The notes under the pieces: model-generated | Database searches by the model: none | Told to the model about the DNA's origin: nothing | Seen by the model: the letters and a program-made list of their open reading frames with translations, nothing else | From: an uncultured Bacteroidota bacterium | Lineage (GTDB): Bacteria > Bacteroidota > Bacteroidia > Flavobacteriales > BACL11 | DNA length: 64,000 bases | Reading direction: 5' to 3' | NCBI GenBank assembly: GCA_902587125.1 | Contig: CACIJW010000006.1 | Location: forward strand, 26,731 to 90,730 | Part shown: positions 21,708 to 32,265 of the stretch, piece by piece | Position numbering within the stretch: position 1 is the first letter of the stretch | Layout of the letters: each line of letters begins with the position of its first letter | Made by a program: the position numbers and the translations under genes

Positions 21708-22262
21708 ATGGTTAGCGATAAAATAATTTTAGGTATTGATCCTGGGACAATTGTAATGGGCTACGGACTAGTACACATAAAAAATAAAAAAATTGAGCTA
21801 ATAAATTTTGGTATTATTAAACTTGCTCAATATCAATCTCATCAAGATAAACTGAAAAAAATTTTTGAAAGAATCACTGAGCTAATTACAGAATACAAAC
21901 CTGATGAAATTTCGATTGAAGCTCCTTTTTTTGGAAAGAATGTTCAATCAATGTTAAAACTGGGGAGGGCTCAAGGGGTTGCAATGGCTGCTGCACTTAA
22001 TAAAAATATACCAGTTTTTGAATACAGCCCAAGAAAAATAAAAAAATCTATCACTGGAAAAGGGAATTCATCTAAAGATCAAGTTGCTGGAATGATTCAA
22101 AATCTTTTAAATATGAAAAGTAAACCAGAGAACCTTGATGCAACTGATGGACTAGCTGCAGCTTTATGTCACCATTTTCAACGCGATAACACAAATAACA
22201 AAACTAACTATTCAAATTGGTCATCATTTGTTAAACAAAACAAAGATAAGATTAAACAGTAA
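21708..22262 (+). CDS. ruvC: Crossover junction endodeoxyribonuclease RuvC
   Basis: LGIDPGTIVMGYGLV, EISIEAPFFGKNVQSMLKLGRAQGVAMAAAL, YSPRKIKKSITGKGNSSKDQV, DATDGLAAALCH. Confidence 0.96.
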   Translation: MVSDKIILGIDPGTIVMGYGLVHIKNKKIELINFGIIKLAQYQSHQDKLKKIFERITELITEYKPDEISIEAPFFGKNVQSMLKLGRAQGVAMAAALNKNIPVFEYSPRKIKKSITGKGNSSKDQVAGMIQNLLNMKSKPENLDATDGLAAALCHHFQRDNTNNKTNYSNWSSFVKQNKDKIKQ

Positions 22263-22650
22263 ATTTTAACAATTGACAAATGTTAAGCATTTCTTCGTCA
22301 GTTAATTTTAAAGGAGATTTGTTGAAGTTCATATCCTCAAAAGAATTTATTGGTATTAAATGAATATGAGCATGAGGAACATCTAATCCAACAACTGACA
22401 TACCAATTTTGTCGCAAGTTATTTTTTTTTTCATATTAATAGCAACTCTTTTTGCAAAAGAAAATAAACTATTGTATGAATTTTCATTAAGACTAAAAAT
22501 GTTTTCAACTTGTAATTTTGGGACTATTAGTGTATGTCCTTTTCTTAAGGGTTTTATATCTAGAAAAGCAATGTTCTCCTTGTCCTCACAAACTATATAA
22601 GAAGGTAATTCTCTATTTATTATTCTGGTAAATATTGAATGTGAACTCAA
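22252..22650 (-). CDS. HIT family protein
   Basis: IFTRIINRELPSYIVCEDKENIAFLDIKPLRKGHTLIVPK; VPHAHIHLIPI. Confidence 0.95.
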   Translation of the reverse strand: MSSHSIFTRIINRELPSYIVCEDKENIAFLDIKPLRKGHTLIVPKLQVENIFSLNENSYNSLFSFAKRVAINMKKKITCDKIGMSVVGLDVPHAHIHLIPINSFEDMNFNKSPLKLTDEEMLNICQLLKFTV

Positions 22651-23120
22651 ATTGTAATATCTAATATCTTGAATTTGATAATTCCTGAAGGAACTGATAT
22701 ATCAACAATTTCACCAACTTTTTTTCCCATTAGTCCTTTTCCAATTGGTGAGCTTATTGAAATCTTCTTATTTTTCAAATCGGCTTCGGATTCTGAGACT
22801 AAAGTGTAAGACATCTTTTGTTTTGATTGAGTATTTTCAATTTCGACTGTAGTTAAAAGTTTGGCAGTAGATAAATCAATATTTTTTTCGTCTAATACTC
22901 TTGATTTTGACAACTCATTTTCTAGCCTGGCAATTCTTGCCTCGAGTAATCCTTGGGCTTCTTTCGCAGCATCATACTCTGCATTCTCGGACAAATCTCC
23001 TTTGTCTCTAGCTTCAGCAATTTGATTTATTATTTTTGGACGCTCAATGCTTTTAAGATTATTGAGCTCATCTTTTAATTTTTCCATTCCCTCTTTTGAG
23101 AGATAAATAAAGCTACTCAT
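22647..23120 (-). CDS. greA: Transcription elongation factor GreA
   Basis: YLSKEGMEKLKDELNNLKSIERPKIINQIAEARDKGDLSENAEYDAAKEAQGLLEARI; SPIGKGLMGKKVGEIV. Confidence 0.95.
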   Translation of the reverse strand: MSSFIYLSKEGMEKLKDELNNLKSIERPKIINQIAEARDKGDLSENAEYDAAKEAQGLLEARIARLENELSKSRVLDEKNIDLSTAKLLTTVEIENTQSKQKMSYTLVSESEADLKNKKISISSPIGKGLMGKKVGEIVDISVPSGIIKFKILDITI

Positions 23121-23124
23121 AATA

Positions 23125-24243
23125 TTATAAATTTATTCTTGCTCCTATACTATGCGATCCCTGAAAAGGATTAGTATGTCTGTAAGAATAATCTAAACCA
23201 AAAGTTGAGCCATTACCCATAGGTAGTTCAAGTGTAAATCCTGCGGAAGGACCTCTCAGAGCAGTTGTTCTATAGCTATCTAGTGAATTTTCTTCAGCAG
23301 CTTTTTTGCTATTCATAATTCCGTCCTCCGCAACATAACCACCTCTTAGCATTAAAATTTCTTTGTAAGAATACTCAACACCAAGCCTATATTGATCTTT
23401 TTGAAAAGAATTAGAAGTAAATGTTCCTGCAGTTGTTACTCTATGTAAATTTACATTGACATCGTAAGATGCTCCAATATTTAAAAGAGCAGGAAGCTCA
23501 AACTCTGATGATCTTTGCTCTACAGTCATTTCGTAATTTGGATCGACATAATTTCTGAATGATAAACCATCTCCAGAAAATGACATTCTTGGACCAACAT
23601 TCTTTAATGAAATACCAAATTTAAGATTATCCTTTTTTCCTGTCACATACTGTATTCCAGCATCTAGTGCTATGCCCTGGGCAGCTAGATTAGATATCTG
23701 CTCAGAAACCAATTTGACTGTAACACCGCCGTATATGCTATTTGAAAATATCCTTGCATAAGAAAACCCTAGGTTTAAATATTTTGGTGAAAAAGTTCCA
23801 ATTCCACCATCAGGCAACTCGACTGTTGTAATTTCAATTTCACCGAAGTCCATAGACATAACTGACATTCCTAAGACTCCTGATTCTCCTACTTTTTGAG
23901 AAAAACCAAATGAACTTATGTTACTAACGGATTCATTAGCATCAAACATTTTACTTCCGTATTGAAGCCAAGATGTCTGTGAAAAGATTAATTCAGTTTT
24001 TTCTGTAAATGCTAGACCTGCAACATTAGAATAAATACCTTCTAAACCCCTAACTCCTGCAACGTTAGCGGTTCCCCATCCTGAAGATCTTGACCATGGA
24101 TTTATTAATAACTCAGATGCACCAGCCTGTCCTGATCTTTGTTCATTACCAGCGTATATGTTAGAAGAATAGAAAATCTCAGCTAAAATTACAGTAAGAA
24201 CTATAAAGCTTTTAAGTATTATATTTTTATTTAATTTCTTCAT
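23125..24243 (-). CDS. PorV/PorQ family outer-membrane protein
   Basis: GQAGASELLINPWSRSSGWGTANVAGVRGLEGIYSNVAGLAFTEKTELIFSQTSWL...; C-terminal FGLDYSYRHTNPFQGSHSIGARINL (beta-barrel end). Confidence 0.85.
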   Translation of the reverse strand: MKKLNKNIILKSFIVLTVILAEIFYSSNIYAGNEQRSGQAGASELLINPWSRSSGWGTANVAGVRGLEGIYSNVAGLAFTEKTELIFSQTSWLQYGSKMFDANESVSNISSFGFSQKVGESGVLGMSVMSMDFGEIEITTVELPDGGIGTFSPKYLNLGFSYARIFSNSIYGGVTVKLVSEQISNLAAQGIALDAGIQYVTGKKDNLKFGISLKNVGPRMSFSGDGLSFRNYVDPNYEMTVEQRSSEFELPALLNIGASYDVNVNLHRVTTAGTFTSNSFQKDQYRLGVEYSYKEILMLRGGYVAEDGIMNSKKAAEENSLDSYRTTALRGPSAGFTLELPMGNGSTFGLDYSYRHTNPFQGSHSIGARINL

Positions 24244-24253
24244 AATCTTCTTT

Positions 24254-27200
24254 TTAGAATGTGTCTAAGTCAATTGGTCTAAGTGCACCAAACCATTTAA
24301 GTACTTTTTCTCCTTCATTTGTTTTCACATGTATTACGTATAATCCACTAGCAATTGGAATACCGTAATCATTTTTTAAATCCCAATCTATCGAGCTAAT
24401 GCTAGAATCATCTTTTTTGAGTGTTCTAACTAGTGTTCCACTTAATGTAAAAATTGAAATGGTTGCTTTTTGAGGAAGATTGGTTATTTTTATTCTATTG
24501 TCCAACTGATTTGTTTCATATTCTGAATAACCATAATATGGGTTTGGAACTACATTAATCATGTCGATTGATGATCTTGCAACAGAGTTATTACCTATTT
24601 CAGCTACTATATCATCAGTTGAAAATCTATATATTGGATTAAAATTATTTGATGATTCTCCCTCAACAACTCTAGCACGTGAATTTCCTGTAAATGAAGT
24701 TGTAGTTGCAATGAAAGACTCTCCAGGCTTATAAGTTGTTCCATTATGTGTAATATTAAATCCTCCCCATGTAGTTTGATCATTTTTAAAAGTTACAACA
24801 TAATTGGTTCCAACTATCAAATCATCATCCTTTGATAGAAATCTTGAAGGATCAACAGATTCAAATTGTTTATAAGGCTTGGATACTCTTAGCTTCACTC
24901 TTGCGTCAGTGGTGAGTAAATTTCTTCCAGGAGCTAATAAGGGAACTGATGTCCAGGTAACATGCTTAAAAACGTTAAACTGAGCAGGTAAACCCCCATC
25001 GCTTAGTTGTGCATACGCCCATGCTCCCTCATCATAGTTTGGACAATTGTCAACCTCTAAATAATCTCCACTTATATAATCTTCTGTCCCTTTTACCCAC
25101 GACTCCCCTCTTAAAATGTATATAAAGTGCTTACCGCCAAGCAAGTAATTTCCACCTGAAAATTGTTGACCTTGAGGAGCAGTAGGGTCATACTGTGGAA
25201 AATCACTAGTGACGATGTTGGATGTAGGGTTCCATATCATATCATTTCCATTTTCGTTAGTCAGCCATGAATCTTCAGCAAAAATTATATTCAATCTTTC
25301 ACCTGTTTGTACGTCAATGGCATATCCAGGGAACCAACCCATACCAACTCCAGACTCCGGATTACCGTCTTTATCAACAGAAGGACTTTGTCTAAGTCCC
25401 ATTTTAATTTGACCTCCGATTGATAATGTTGGATCATCTTGTGCTTCAACAACTGGACATCTTGTCCATAAGTCTTTATTTTGAGTAAATACAACATCAA
25501 CTGAGTTTAATTTATCAATTTTTACATACGAATTAGTGACGGTATTATTAAAGCCAGGACCATCATTAAAATTAGATGCAAACCTGTAAGGAGCCCAAGT
25601 TCCTCCAGTTACGTCAATAGAGAAATTACCAAAACCGACGGTAACAGATTTTTCGATTACAGTTTCAAAAACACCATTAGGGTCATCTGTTTGATTGTAA
25701 TCGCTCAAAGAAGCATCATTATCATTTGTGAACGAACCAGCTCTGATCCAATTAAGCCCCCACAGACTGAAGAAAGCTGACTCATCATCCCTGTCTGGAA
25801 CACCAGAAAGCCACCTGTCATTAGGGTCATCATAATCAACTGAGCCAGAGATAAGACCATTACTATTAATATTGTTAGGATCTGCACCAGGGTTACTTGA
25901 TTGTTTAATTTTAAAACTTAGACCAAGTTCATCAATGAACTGATTATCACCAATAGTGATTGACTTTTCTGAGCTAGAAATAATCTCTCCATTGTCATCC
26001 TCCAAAGTCCATCCATAATAACTTTCAACAAAGTTTTGATTTGAAACTTGTGGACTATCTAACTTTAAAACATAAGTACCTGCAACAACACTTACTGGAT
26101 CAACTACAGTAATTTCAATTGGTCCACTACCTGCTTCGTATTCAATCTCCGAGGATCTATAGTCGATTCCATTTAAGATTGCATTTTCAGAATTTTGTGT
26201 CATAATTAATTCCAAACCTCCATTTCCTTGACCCTCCACTCTTGTAATTTTTACTCCATCACCATAGCTTGAGTTTAGTTGAGTACCTCCACCATCAGGG
26301 CTAATATTGTGTGGAATGGCTGAGTAAACCTTAATATTTCTTCTGCCTCCAATGTAGGGTTGATTTCTTCCATCATAATTTGGATCATTTACATTATATG
26401 GATCAGCATTTTCTTCCGCTTGGTTGTAACCATATGCAATACTCATAAAATAATATGTTTTATGATTAACTAGCTTCGTGCTACCTAGTGCAAACTTATC
26501 ATCTAAAATCTGAAATGAGTACTCTGTACCTTCATCGACTGAACCAATAACTCCTTGACTTAAAACTGATGAGACCTCTTCAACTGGAGTAAATACTCCT
26601 AATACCGGATCTAAGTATTGATTAATTATTCCAGTAACTCCATCTTTTACATCTGATCGATAAACAAGCCTTGCTTTGTCAGGGTTATCTAAGTCAGTAA
26701 CTGAGACTGTTGCATCAACTAACTGATAAACTAAATATCCTTGAAACTCGTAATTAGGACTATTTAATAAATTATCAGGTTTTGTTATGTAAGGATCTTT
26801 TTCAGAATATGATTCTTCATAATTATTAGAAGTAACTTTATTGGACAAAGTAATTATTAATTCTTGGTCTAACTCCCTGATCTCTAGGTCTGGGGCATCT
26901 GGTCCATTTAATATGTTGAAATTATTATCGAACAAAGCTTGAGCTTCTTTATCATAAATTTTAACAAGTTGCACCGACGCAGTTTGTCCACCTGTGTTAG
27001 CTCTAGCCCATACAACACCTGTAGTAATTTCATTTACTGCTCCAGGTTGCAAAGTAAAGGGACCAGCAGATTGTAAAAATCTTCTGTCAGCAGGAGTATT
27101 ACCTGCAGTTACTTCAGTCCACTCTTGTCCTGGAAAGTCAGGATCTGATGTACCTGGGAACATAAAATTACAGAGGTCTGTTGTAGATCCTTGTCCGCTT

Positions 27201-28450
27201 CCGTGACCATCTCCACCATATGTCATTGGAACATTGTCTTTCCAAATTCCTCTTAAGTAATTATAAATATGTGTACCGGTGGAAGGATTTCCTGTAACAG
27301 TAAAGTCATTGTTATAGTAGACGAATTTTGACATTATAATTTGCTCTCCATATTCATCTACGGTACCATCTCTATCATTATCTATTCCATCATTTGGATC
27401 AGCTAATGGTCCTTGGAAAAAGTCAACTCCTATTGCTGGAGGATTAAAACCGTAGCCTGCAGCTCCTTCATCTTCAGCATCTCCGTTATAGCAAAAGCCA
27501 AGCCCTAAACCTACATCACATCCTACGTAATCATCAAGATAATATCCTAAATCTGGATCTACCCACTGACCAAAATATGTGTCTAAAAGTGGAAGAGTAG
27601 ACCTGTTAATAATTTTGTAATTGTAGAAAGTCATATCATTGACTTCATTGTCAGCAGTAAAACCAAATGCTTGAGCATGAATTTCAAGACCTAAAGCCTC
27701 AGCTTCAGATTCTGTATGTATATTTCCTTTGTCATTAAAAATCCAAAAAAGAGTTTGATCTCCATATAATTTAGAATCATCATTTGTTCCTGTCACATTG
27801 TAATCAGGATAGTCACCAGCAAGAGGATTATAGTTCCCATCGCCATTTCTGTCGTAAAAAGGTGCCAAGTAATAATCTTGACCTTGTGACACATCACCAT
27901 GAGCTGGCCATTCTAAAACTGATTCAGGAATGTCACTTTGGTTGATTGCTCCATTGGAATTATCGTAATCAGAAACGAATTGCTCTACCTCAGTTCTGTT
28001 GATTTTAAAATGCTTATCCCATTCTTCACATTCCTCAGGTGATATAGTTGCAGTATTAACATCAAGAGGACCAGGCCAAAAGTCATTACCTCCTTGCCTA
28101 TATGTCATAGCTGCCACTTTTAATTGACCCCCAGCATCAACACCACCAATCCATAAAGCACCAGCAAACATTGAATGTTTATTTCCATCTTTTGGAATTT
28201 CATATCTTGCATCATCTAAATTCCACCACATATCTCCTCCGCCCATGATAGTTGTCCTAACATTATTAACATCTAAGTCTGTTTGTGAAGTGGAGGGTGT
28301 ACATCCAGCTGCAACTCTTTCGTTTTTGACATTAGAAATACCAGGATAATTAATATTTTCTTTAGCTGAAACATAAACTGAAATGAGTAAGGCTAAAAGG
28401 GTAATTTTTATTTTCTCAATTTTAATCATATGTGTATTATTCAATTTCAT
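24254..28450 (-). CDS. Large secreted surface protein with T9SS type A-like C-terminal sorting domain
   Basis: 1398 aa; signal peptide; Asp-rich Ca-binding-like motifs (DRNGDGNYNP, DGIDNDRDGTVDEYGE); C-terminal FlgD-like/CTD VPNPYYGYSEYE...ISIFTLSGTLVRTL...GLYVIHVKTNEGEKVLKWFGALRPIDLDTF. Confidence 0.85.
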   Translation of the reverse strand: MKLNNTHMIKIEKIKITLLALLISVYVSAKENINYPGISNVKNERVAAGCTPSTSQTDLDVNNVRTTIMGGGDMWWNLDDARYEIPKDGNKHSMFAGALWIGGVDAGGQLKVAAMTYRQGGNDFWPGPLDVNTATISPEECEEWDKHFKINRTEVEQFVSDYDNSNGAINQSDIPESVLEWPAHGDVSQGQDYYLAPFYDRNGDGNYNPLAGDYPDYNVTGTNDDSKLYGDQTLFWIFNDKGNIHTESEAEALGLEIHAQAFGFTADNEVNDMTFYNYKIINRSTLPLLDTYFGQWVDPDLGYYLDDYVGCDVGLGLGFCYNGDAEDEGAAGYGFNPPAIGVDFFQGPLADPNDGIDNDRDGTVDEYGEQIIMSKFVYYNNDFTVTGNPSTGTHIYNYLRGIWKDNVPMTYGGDGHGSGQGSTTDLCNFMFPGTSDPDFPGQEWTEVTAGNTPADRRFLQSAGPFTLQPGAVNEITTGVVWARANTGGQTASVQLVKIYDKEAQALFDNNFNILNGPDAPDLEIRELDQELIITLSNKVTSNNYEESYSEKDPYITKPDNLLNSPNYEFQGYLVYQLVDATVSVTDLDNPDKARLVYRSDVKDGVTGIINQYLDPVLGVFTPVEEVSSVLSQGVIGSVDEGTEYSFQILDDKFALGSTKLVNHKTYYFMSIAYGYNQAEENADPYNVNDPNYDGRNQPYIGGRRNIKVYSAIPHNISPDGGGTQLNSSYGDGVKITRVEGQGNGGLELIMTQNSENAILNGIDYRSSEIEYEAGSGPIEITVVDPVSVVAGTYVLKLDSPQVSNQNFVESYYGWTLEDDNGEIISSSEKSITIGDNQFIDELGLSFKIKQSSNPGADPNNINSNGLISGSVDYDDPNDRWLSGVPDRDDESAFFSLWGLNWIRAGSFTNDNDASLSDYNQTDDPNGVFETVIEKSVTVGFGNFSIDVTGGTWAPYRFASNFNDGPGFNNTVTNSYVKIDKLNSVDVVFTQNKDLWTRCPVVEAQDDPTLSIGGQIKMGLRQSPSVDKDGNPESGVGMGWFPGYAIDVQTGERLNIIFAEDSWLTNENGNDMIWNPTSNIVTSDFPQYDPTAPQGQQFSGGNYLLGGKHFIYILRGESWVKGTEDYISGDYLEVDNCPNYDEGAWAYAQLSDGGLPAQFNVFKHVTWTSVPLLAPGRNLLTTDARVKLRVSKPYKQFESVDPSRFLSKDDDLIVGTNYVVTFKNDQTTWGGFNITHNGTTYKPGESFIATTTSFTGNSRARVVEGESSNNFNPIYRFSTDDIVAEIGNNSVARSSIDMINVVPNPYYGYSEYETNQLDNRIKITNLPQKATISIFTLSGTLVRTLKKDDSSISSIDWDLKNDYGIPIASGLYVIHVKTNEGEKVLKWFGALRPIDLDTF

Positions 28451-28455
28451 TTTGT

Positions 28456-31400
28456 TTAAAAATCTATACTAATTCCAGCTCTCCACATTCTTGGTAAACT
28501 ATAATTTGAAGGATTATTTACAGCCAAAGAGTAAAGATATCTGAAAGAATCAGGATCGTTTTTTGAGTTTATTGAATTTTGTGCTGCTGCATCAGTCAAA
28601 TATCCATCGTCGTCTGGGTTTCCGGTAGCTCTATATACACTGATAACATTTTTTGCATCAAGTAAATTTTGAACTTGAACATAAACATTAAGATTTGATT
28701 TCTTCTTGTCAGTCCAATTAATAACAAAGTTTTTATTTAATTTCATACTCAATCTAAACTGCCACGGTAATCTTGATCCATTTAAACTTCCTTCTAGAGT
28801 AGAGCGATCATTTATTCCGGATGCAGCTTCTTGTGTAATATTAGATTGTTTTGAATATGGTGTTCCAGAACCAGCTGTCATAATAATGTTAGCTCCTGCA
28901 TCTTGTAAAATTTTCCTGCCGAATAAAATTGGACCATTATATTTCTTGCCTGTTCCATAGCTGTAATCAACAGAAGCCATTAATGAATGTCTCTGATCAA
29001 AGCTAAGAGGAATAGTTGTTCTCAAATTTGGCTGTCCAGTATTTACTAAACTTTGCCCTGAAGTTGCAGATGATCCAGTACCATCAGCAAATTGTAATGT
29101 GTAATTTGCAGTCATACTGACGTTGCTGGTTCTTCTCAAGTCATAATTAATTGACATTCCTTTAACCGTTCCAAAATCAATATTTCCATAAGTAAGATAT
29201 TGAGCTGGATATGCTCCAAGAGTATTAATTACCTGTATCATATCTCTCATTTCTTTGTAGAAAGCTGATATTTTCAAAGCTGAACTCAGAGATAATGTCT
29301 TTGCAAAACCAAGCTCATAATCTATTGTCTTCTCAGGCTTTAAATCTGGATTATTTAGTAAAGCTCCAACCTTATCAGCCATGAACAGATAATCAACTGG
29401 CTCTAATCGATTATTACTTGGTGGTCTTTGTGTCAAAACATCGTAATGAGCAAAAAATTGAGCTTCATCAGATATTGGGAATGAGAAAGCTATTCTAGGC
29501 ATGAAAACAATCTCCGGCTCATAATCTTTGAAAGATTCACTTACACTTATATCATTATTTAATGCATTTTGATCTTGCAAATACGGTGCAATTTTACCTC
29601 CTGCTGCATCTGCTAATATTGTTGGATCTGAAATTTGTAATCCTTCGGCATTATACCAGGTTTCTCCATTTCTATATCCAACTGCAGTAGGTGAATTTGA
29701 AGAAAAGTCATCGACATAAACTACATAATCATTGCCAATTGTTGATGGTAATCCTCCTGCTCTATCGGCGGCTTCGCTCCCCTGAATAGTACCTGCTGTA
29801 TAAGTTGGATATAATACATACCTGTCTTTCAAGACTTGCTGATTAGCATCATACCGATCAACTCTTAATCCAATGTTAAATATTAAATCTTCTACAGCAA
29901 ACTTATCTTGAATATATCCAGCCATGTATACAGGCTCAAAAGGGGCTATTTCTCTAGAGTAGCGAACATCATCAAATTGGTCTGTCTCGTCTCCAGTAAA
30001 GAAATCTTGAAGTGACGGTTTATTGTCTAACTTGTTTCCATAAATATCGAAACCATAATAATACACAAGATTACTTCCATTGTTTAATAACTCGTCTTGG
30101 CTAAACATACTAATGTCAAAAGTACTTGGGTCATACGAATCTATGTCTATATACTCTAATCCGTCAATACTGATATTAAGAGCATCCCTCAAACTTTTAT
30201 CAAAGGTTGAATGAATTTCAGAGTTATAAAGTCTATTATAGTTGATTGTATCATTGAAAATACCGTTTTGATTAAATCCAGGTATTGGATTACTTAAGTC
30301 TCTTTCAAGAATGTGATTATTAGCTAACTGCCTACCCAATGTCCATAGTGATCTTGGACTTGAACCCCAATAATAATCTTGTCTTTGCTCAAACTCAAAT
30401 CCAAATGAAACTTCATGAGAGCCTATATCTGCCGATCCTGAGGCTTTGAAGGTAGTTTGAGTATTTTCTTGCTTTGCTGCACCGTTGTAGTAATATCCAT
30501 GATTACCGAACAATGAGTAAACTGATGTTGGTAATTCACCATTAAGCAGACCTTGACCTTGCAAATCAGCAGCTGTTCTAATTATACCATCATTTGAACT
30601 ACCAACATATGATGATAATCCATAGTCCCTGAACATTCTGTAGTAAGCTGATGTGTAATTAACCAGATTAGTGTTGTAGTCTCCTGCACTGAAAGTCATT
30701 AAAGTATCTTGCCATCCATTATGAACTTGAACATTATTCCACCAAACTGGATTACCATTAATTGTATCCAATACATCACCAGTATTATAAACTCTTGTTT
30801 TATACGTGTTAAATGTTCCAACATAGCCATATTTAAATAAATCAAATTGATGATCAGAATCTACAAATGTGTATTTGTTGTTGGTGTAGTCTCCTTGAAT
30901 TGTTATAAATGCATTTTTTACCGTCGAAGCACTATTTTCATCATTTGATTCTTCAGAGCCAAACTTTTGAGTTAACTTTCCAAATAATCTGAAAGTATTT
31001 TGTGATGACTCTCTGTTATTGTCCCAGGCGAACATGGATCTCCAATAAGAAAAGTCTCTACTTTTTCTATAATAGTAGCTACCTCCCAAAGTTAAAAAAG
31101 TGTTGTTTGATGGTTTGAAATCTAATTTTCCAGACACATTCAGTCTTCTTTGATTTGTGTTTAGCTTGGCTTGAACATTTTCAAAGTCTGATTCACTCAA
31201 AAAGTCAGAGGTACTCAGAAAACCGGCTGCAGCATTGGGTGCTATCACAAACGGATTGTTTCTTAGGTTGTTTAAAACATTATCTTTTACTTTCCAAACT
31301 CCAACTGCTGAGGGGTCTGTATCATCAACACTTCTAAGTTCTCCAGAGATAAAGTAACCTAGAATTGAGCTTCCTTTAGTTCCGTCTGAATTTCTTTTTT

Positions 31401-32172
31401 TTATTATCGGACCCGATAGAGCAAATCCTAAAAGATTGTAATCATATTCATCGAACAAGTCAGAGGATTCAAACTCTAATTGCCCAAAAAACTTATTGGA
31501 GGGACCTTTAGTTGTAACAGAAATAACACCACCTGTTGCATCACCATATTGTGCAGGGACACCACCAGTTACAACTTTAATTTGTTCAATTCCAGATGTT
31601 GGAACACCAAGAGCTCCCCTAACCTTAATTCCATCTATGTAATACTCTGTGGCATCGGAACGAGATCCCCTTATGTTTACAGCATCACCTTCATCTCTTT
31701 GATAAATTCCTGCAGTTGTTGCAGCTACTGAAGCCACAGACCTTGTTGGCAATGCGACAATTTCTTCGGAGGTTTTAGTTTCTCCAGATAAATTTCCTTG
31801 GTCAATTAAAGGCTTTGTCCATACGACAACCTCGGCGACTTCTAACTGTATTCCTTCTTGTAATTTAATATCAACGAATCTAATTTGATCAGCTGAAATA
31901 ACAACTCCGGTAATTTCTTTTGTTTGATAACCAACAAACGTTGCTTTTATGTTATAAGTACCAGGGTCTATTGGTTTAATAGTATATTTTCCATCAAAAT
32001 CAGTAGTTGTTCCAGCAGATTGATTTCCATTTTTTGTCAAAACGACGTTTGCAAATGGTATTGGTTCATTGGTCATGGCATCTATAATTGTACCTTGTAA
32101 CGTACCTGTTTGAGCAAAGGATAAAGTACTATATAAAACAAAAGCTAAATACAAAAGAGTCTTTCTAAGCAT
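28456..32172 (-). CDS. TonB-dependent receptor with N-terminal carboxypeptidase-regulatory-like domain
   Basis: TGTLQGTIIDAMTNEPIPFANVVLTKNGNQSAGTTTDFDGKYTIKPIDPGTYNI; plug VNIRGSRSDATEYYIDGIKVRGALGVPTSGIEQIKVVTGGVPAQYGDATGGVISVTTK; C-terminal WRAGISIDF. Confidence 0.95.
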   Translation of the reverse strand: MLRKTLLYLAFVLYSTLSFAQTGTLQGTIIDAMTNEPIPFANVVLTKNGNQSAGTTTDFDGKYTIKPIDPGTYNIKATFVGYQTKEITGVVISADQIRFVDIKLQEGIQLEVAEVVVWTKPLIDQGNLSGETKTSEEIVALPTRSVASVAATTAGIYQRDEGDAVNIRGSRSDATEYYIDGIKVRGALGVPTSGIEQIKVVTGGVPAQYGDATGGVISVTTKGPSNKFFGQLEFESSDLFDEYDYNLLGFALSGPIIKKRNSDGTKGSSILGYFISGELRSVDDTDPSAVGVWKVKDNVLNNLRNNPFVIAPNAAAGFLSTSDFLSESDFENVQAKLNTNQRRLNVSGKLDFKPSNNTFLTLGGSYYYRKSRDFSYWRSMFAWDNNRESSQNTFRLFGKLTQKFGSEESNDENSASTVKNAFITIQGDYTNNKYTFVDSDHQFDLFKYGYVGTFNTYKTRVYNTGDVLDTINGNPVWWNNVQVHNGWQDTLMTFSAGDYNTNLVNYTSAYYRMFRDYGLSSYVGSSNDGIIRTAADLQGQGLLNGELPTSVYSLFGNHGYYYNGAAKQENTQTTFKASGSADIGSHEVSFGFEFEQRQDYYWGSSPRSLWTLGRQLANNHILERDLSNPIPGFNQNGIFNDTINYNRLYNSEIHSTFDKSLRDALNISIDGLEYIDIDSYDPSTFDISMFSQDELLNNGSNLVYYYGFDIYGNKLDNKPSLQDFFTGDETDQFDDVRYSREIAPFEPVYMAGYIQDKFAVEDLIFNIGLRVDRYDANQQVLKDRYVLYPTYTAGTIQGSEAADRAGGLPSTIGNDYVVYVDDFSSNSPTAVGYRNGETWYNAEGLQISDPTILADAAGGKIAPYLQDQNALNNDISVSESFKDYEPEIVFMPRIAFSFPISDEAQFFAHYDVLTQRPPSNNRLEPVDYLFMADKVGALLNNPDLKPEKTIDYELGFAKTLSLSSALKISAFYKEMRDMIQVINTLGAYPAQYLTYGNIDFGTVKGMSINYDLRRTSNVSMTANYTLQFADGTGSSATSGQSLVNTGQPNLRTTIPLSFDQRHSLMASVDYSYGTGKKYNGPILFGRKILQDAGANIIMTAGSGTPYSKQSNITQEAASGINDRSTLEGSLNGSRLPWQFRLSMKLNKNFVINWTDKKKSNLNVYVQVQNLLDAKNVISVYRATGNPDDDGYLTDAAAQNSINSKNDPDSFRYLYSLAVNNPSNYSLPRMWRAGISIDF

Positions 32173-32265
32173 ATATTGTCATTTCTATTTGTAAATCTTT
32201 TAGAAATGTAAATATATAAATTCTTAATATAGATTTGATTAATTTTTAATTCTTTTGTAAAATAG

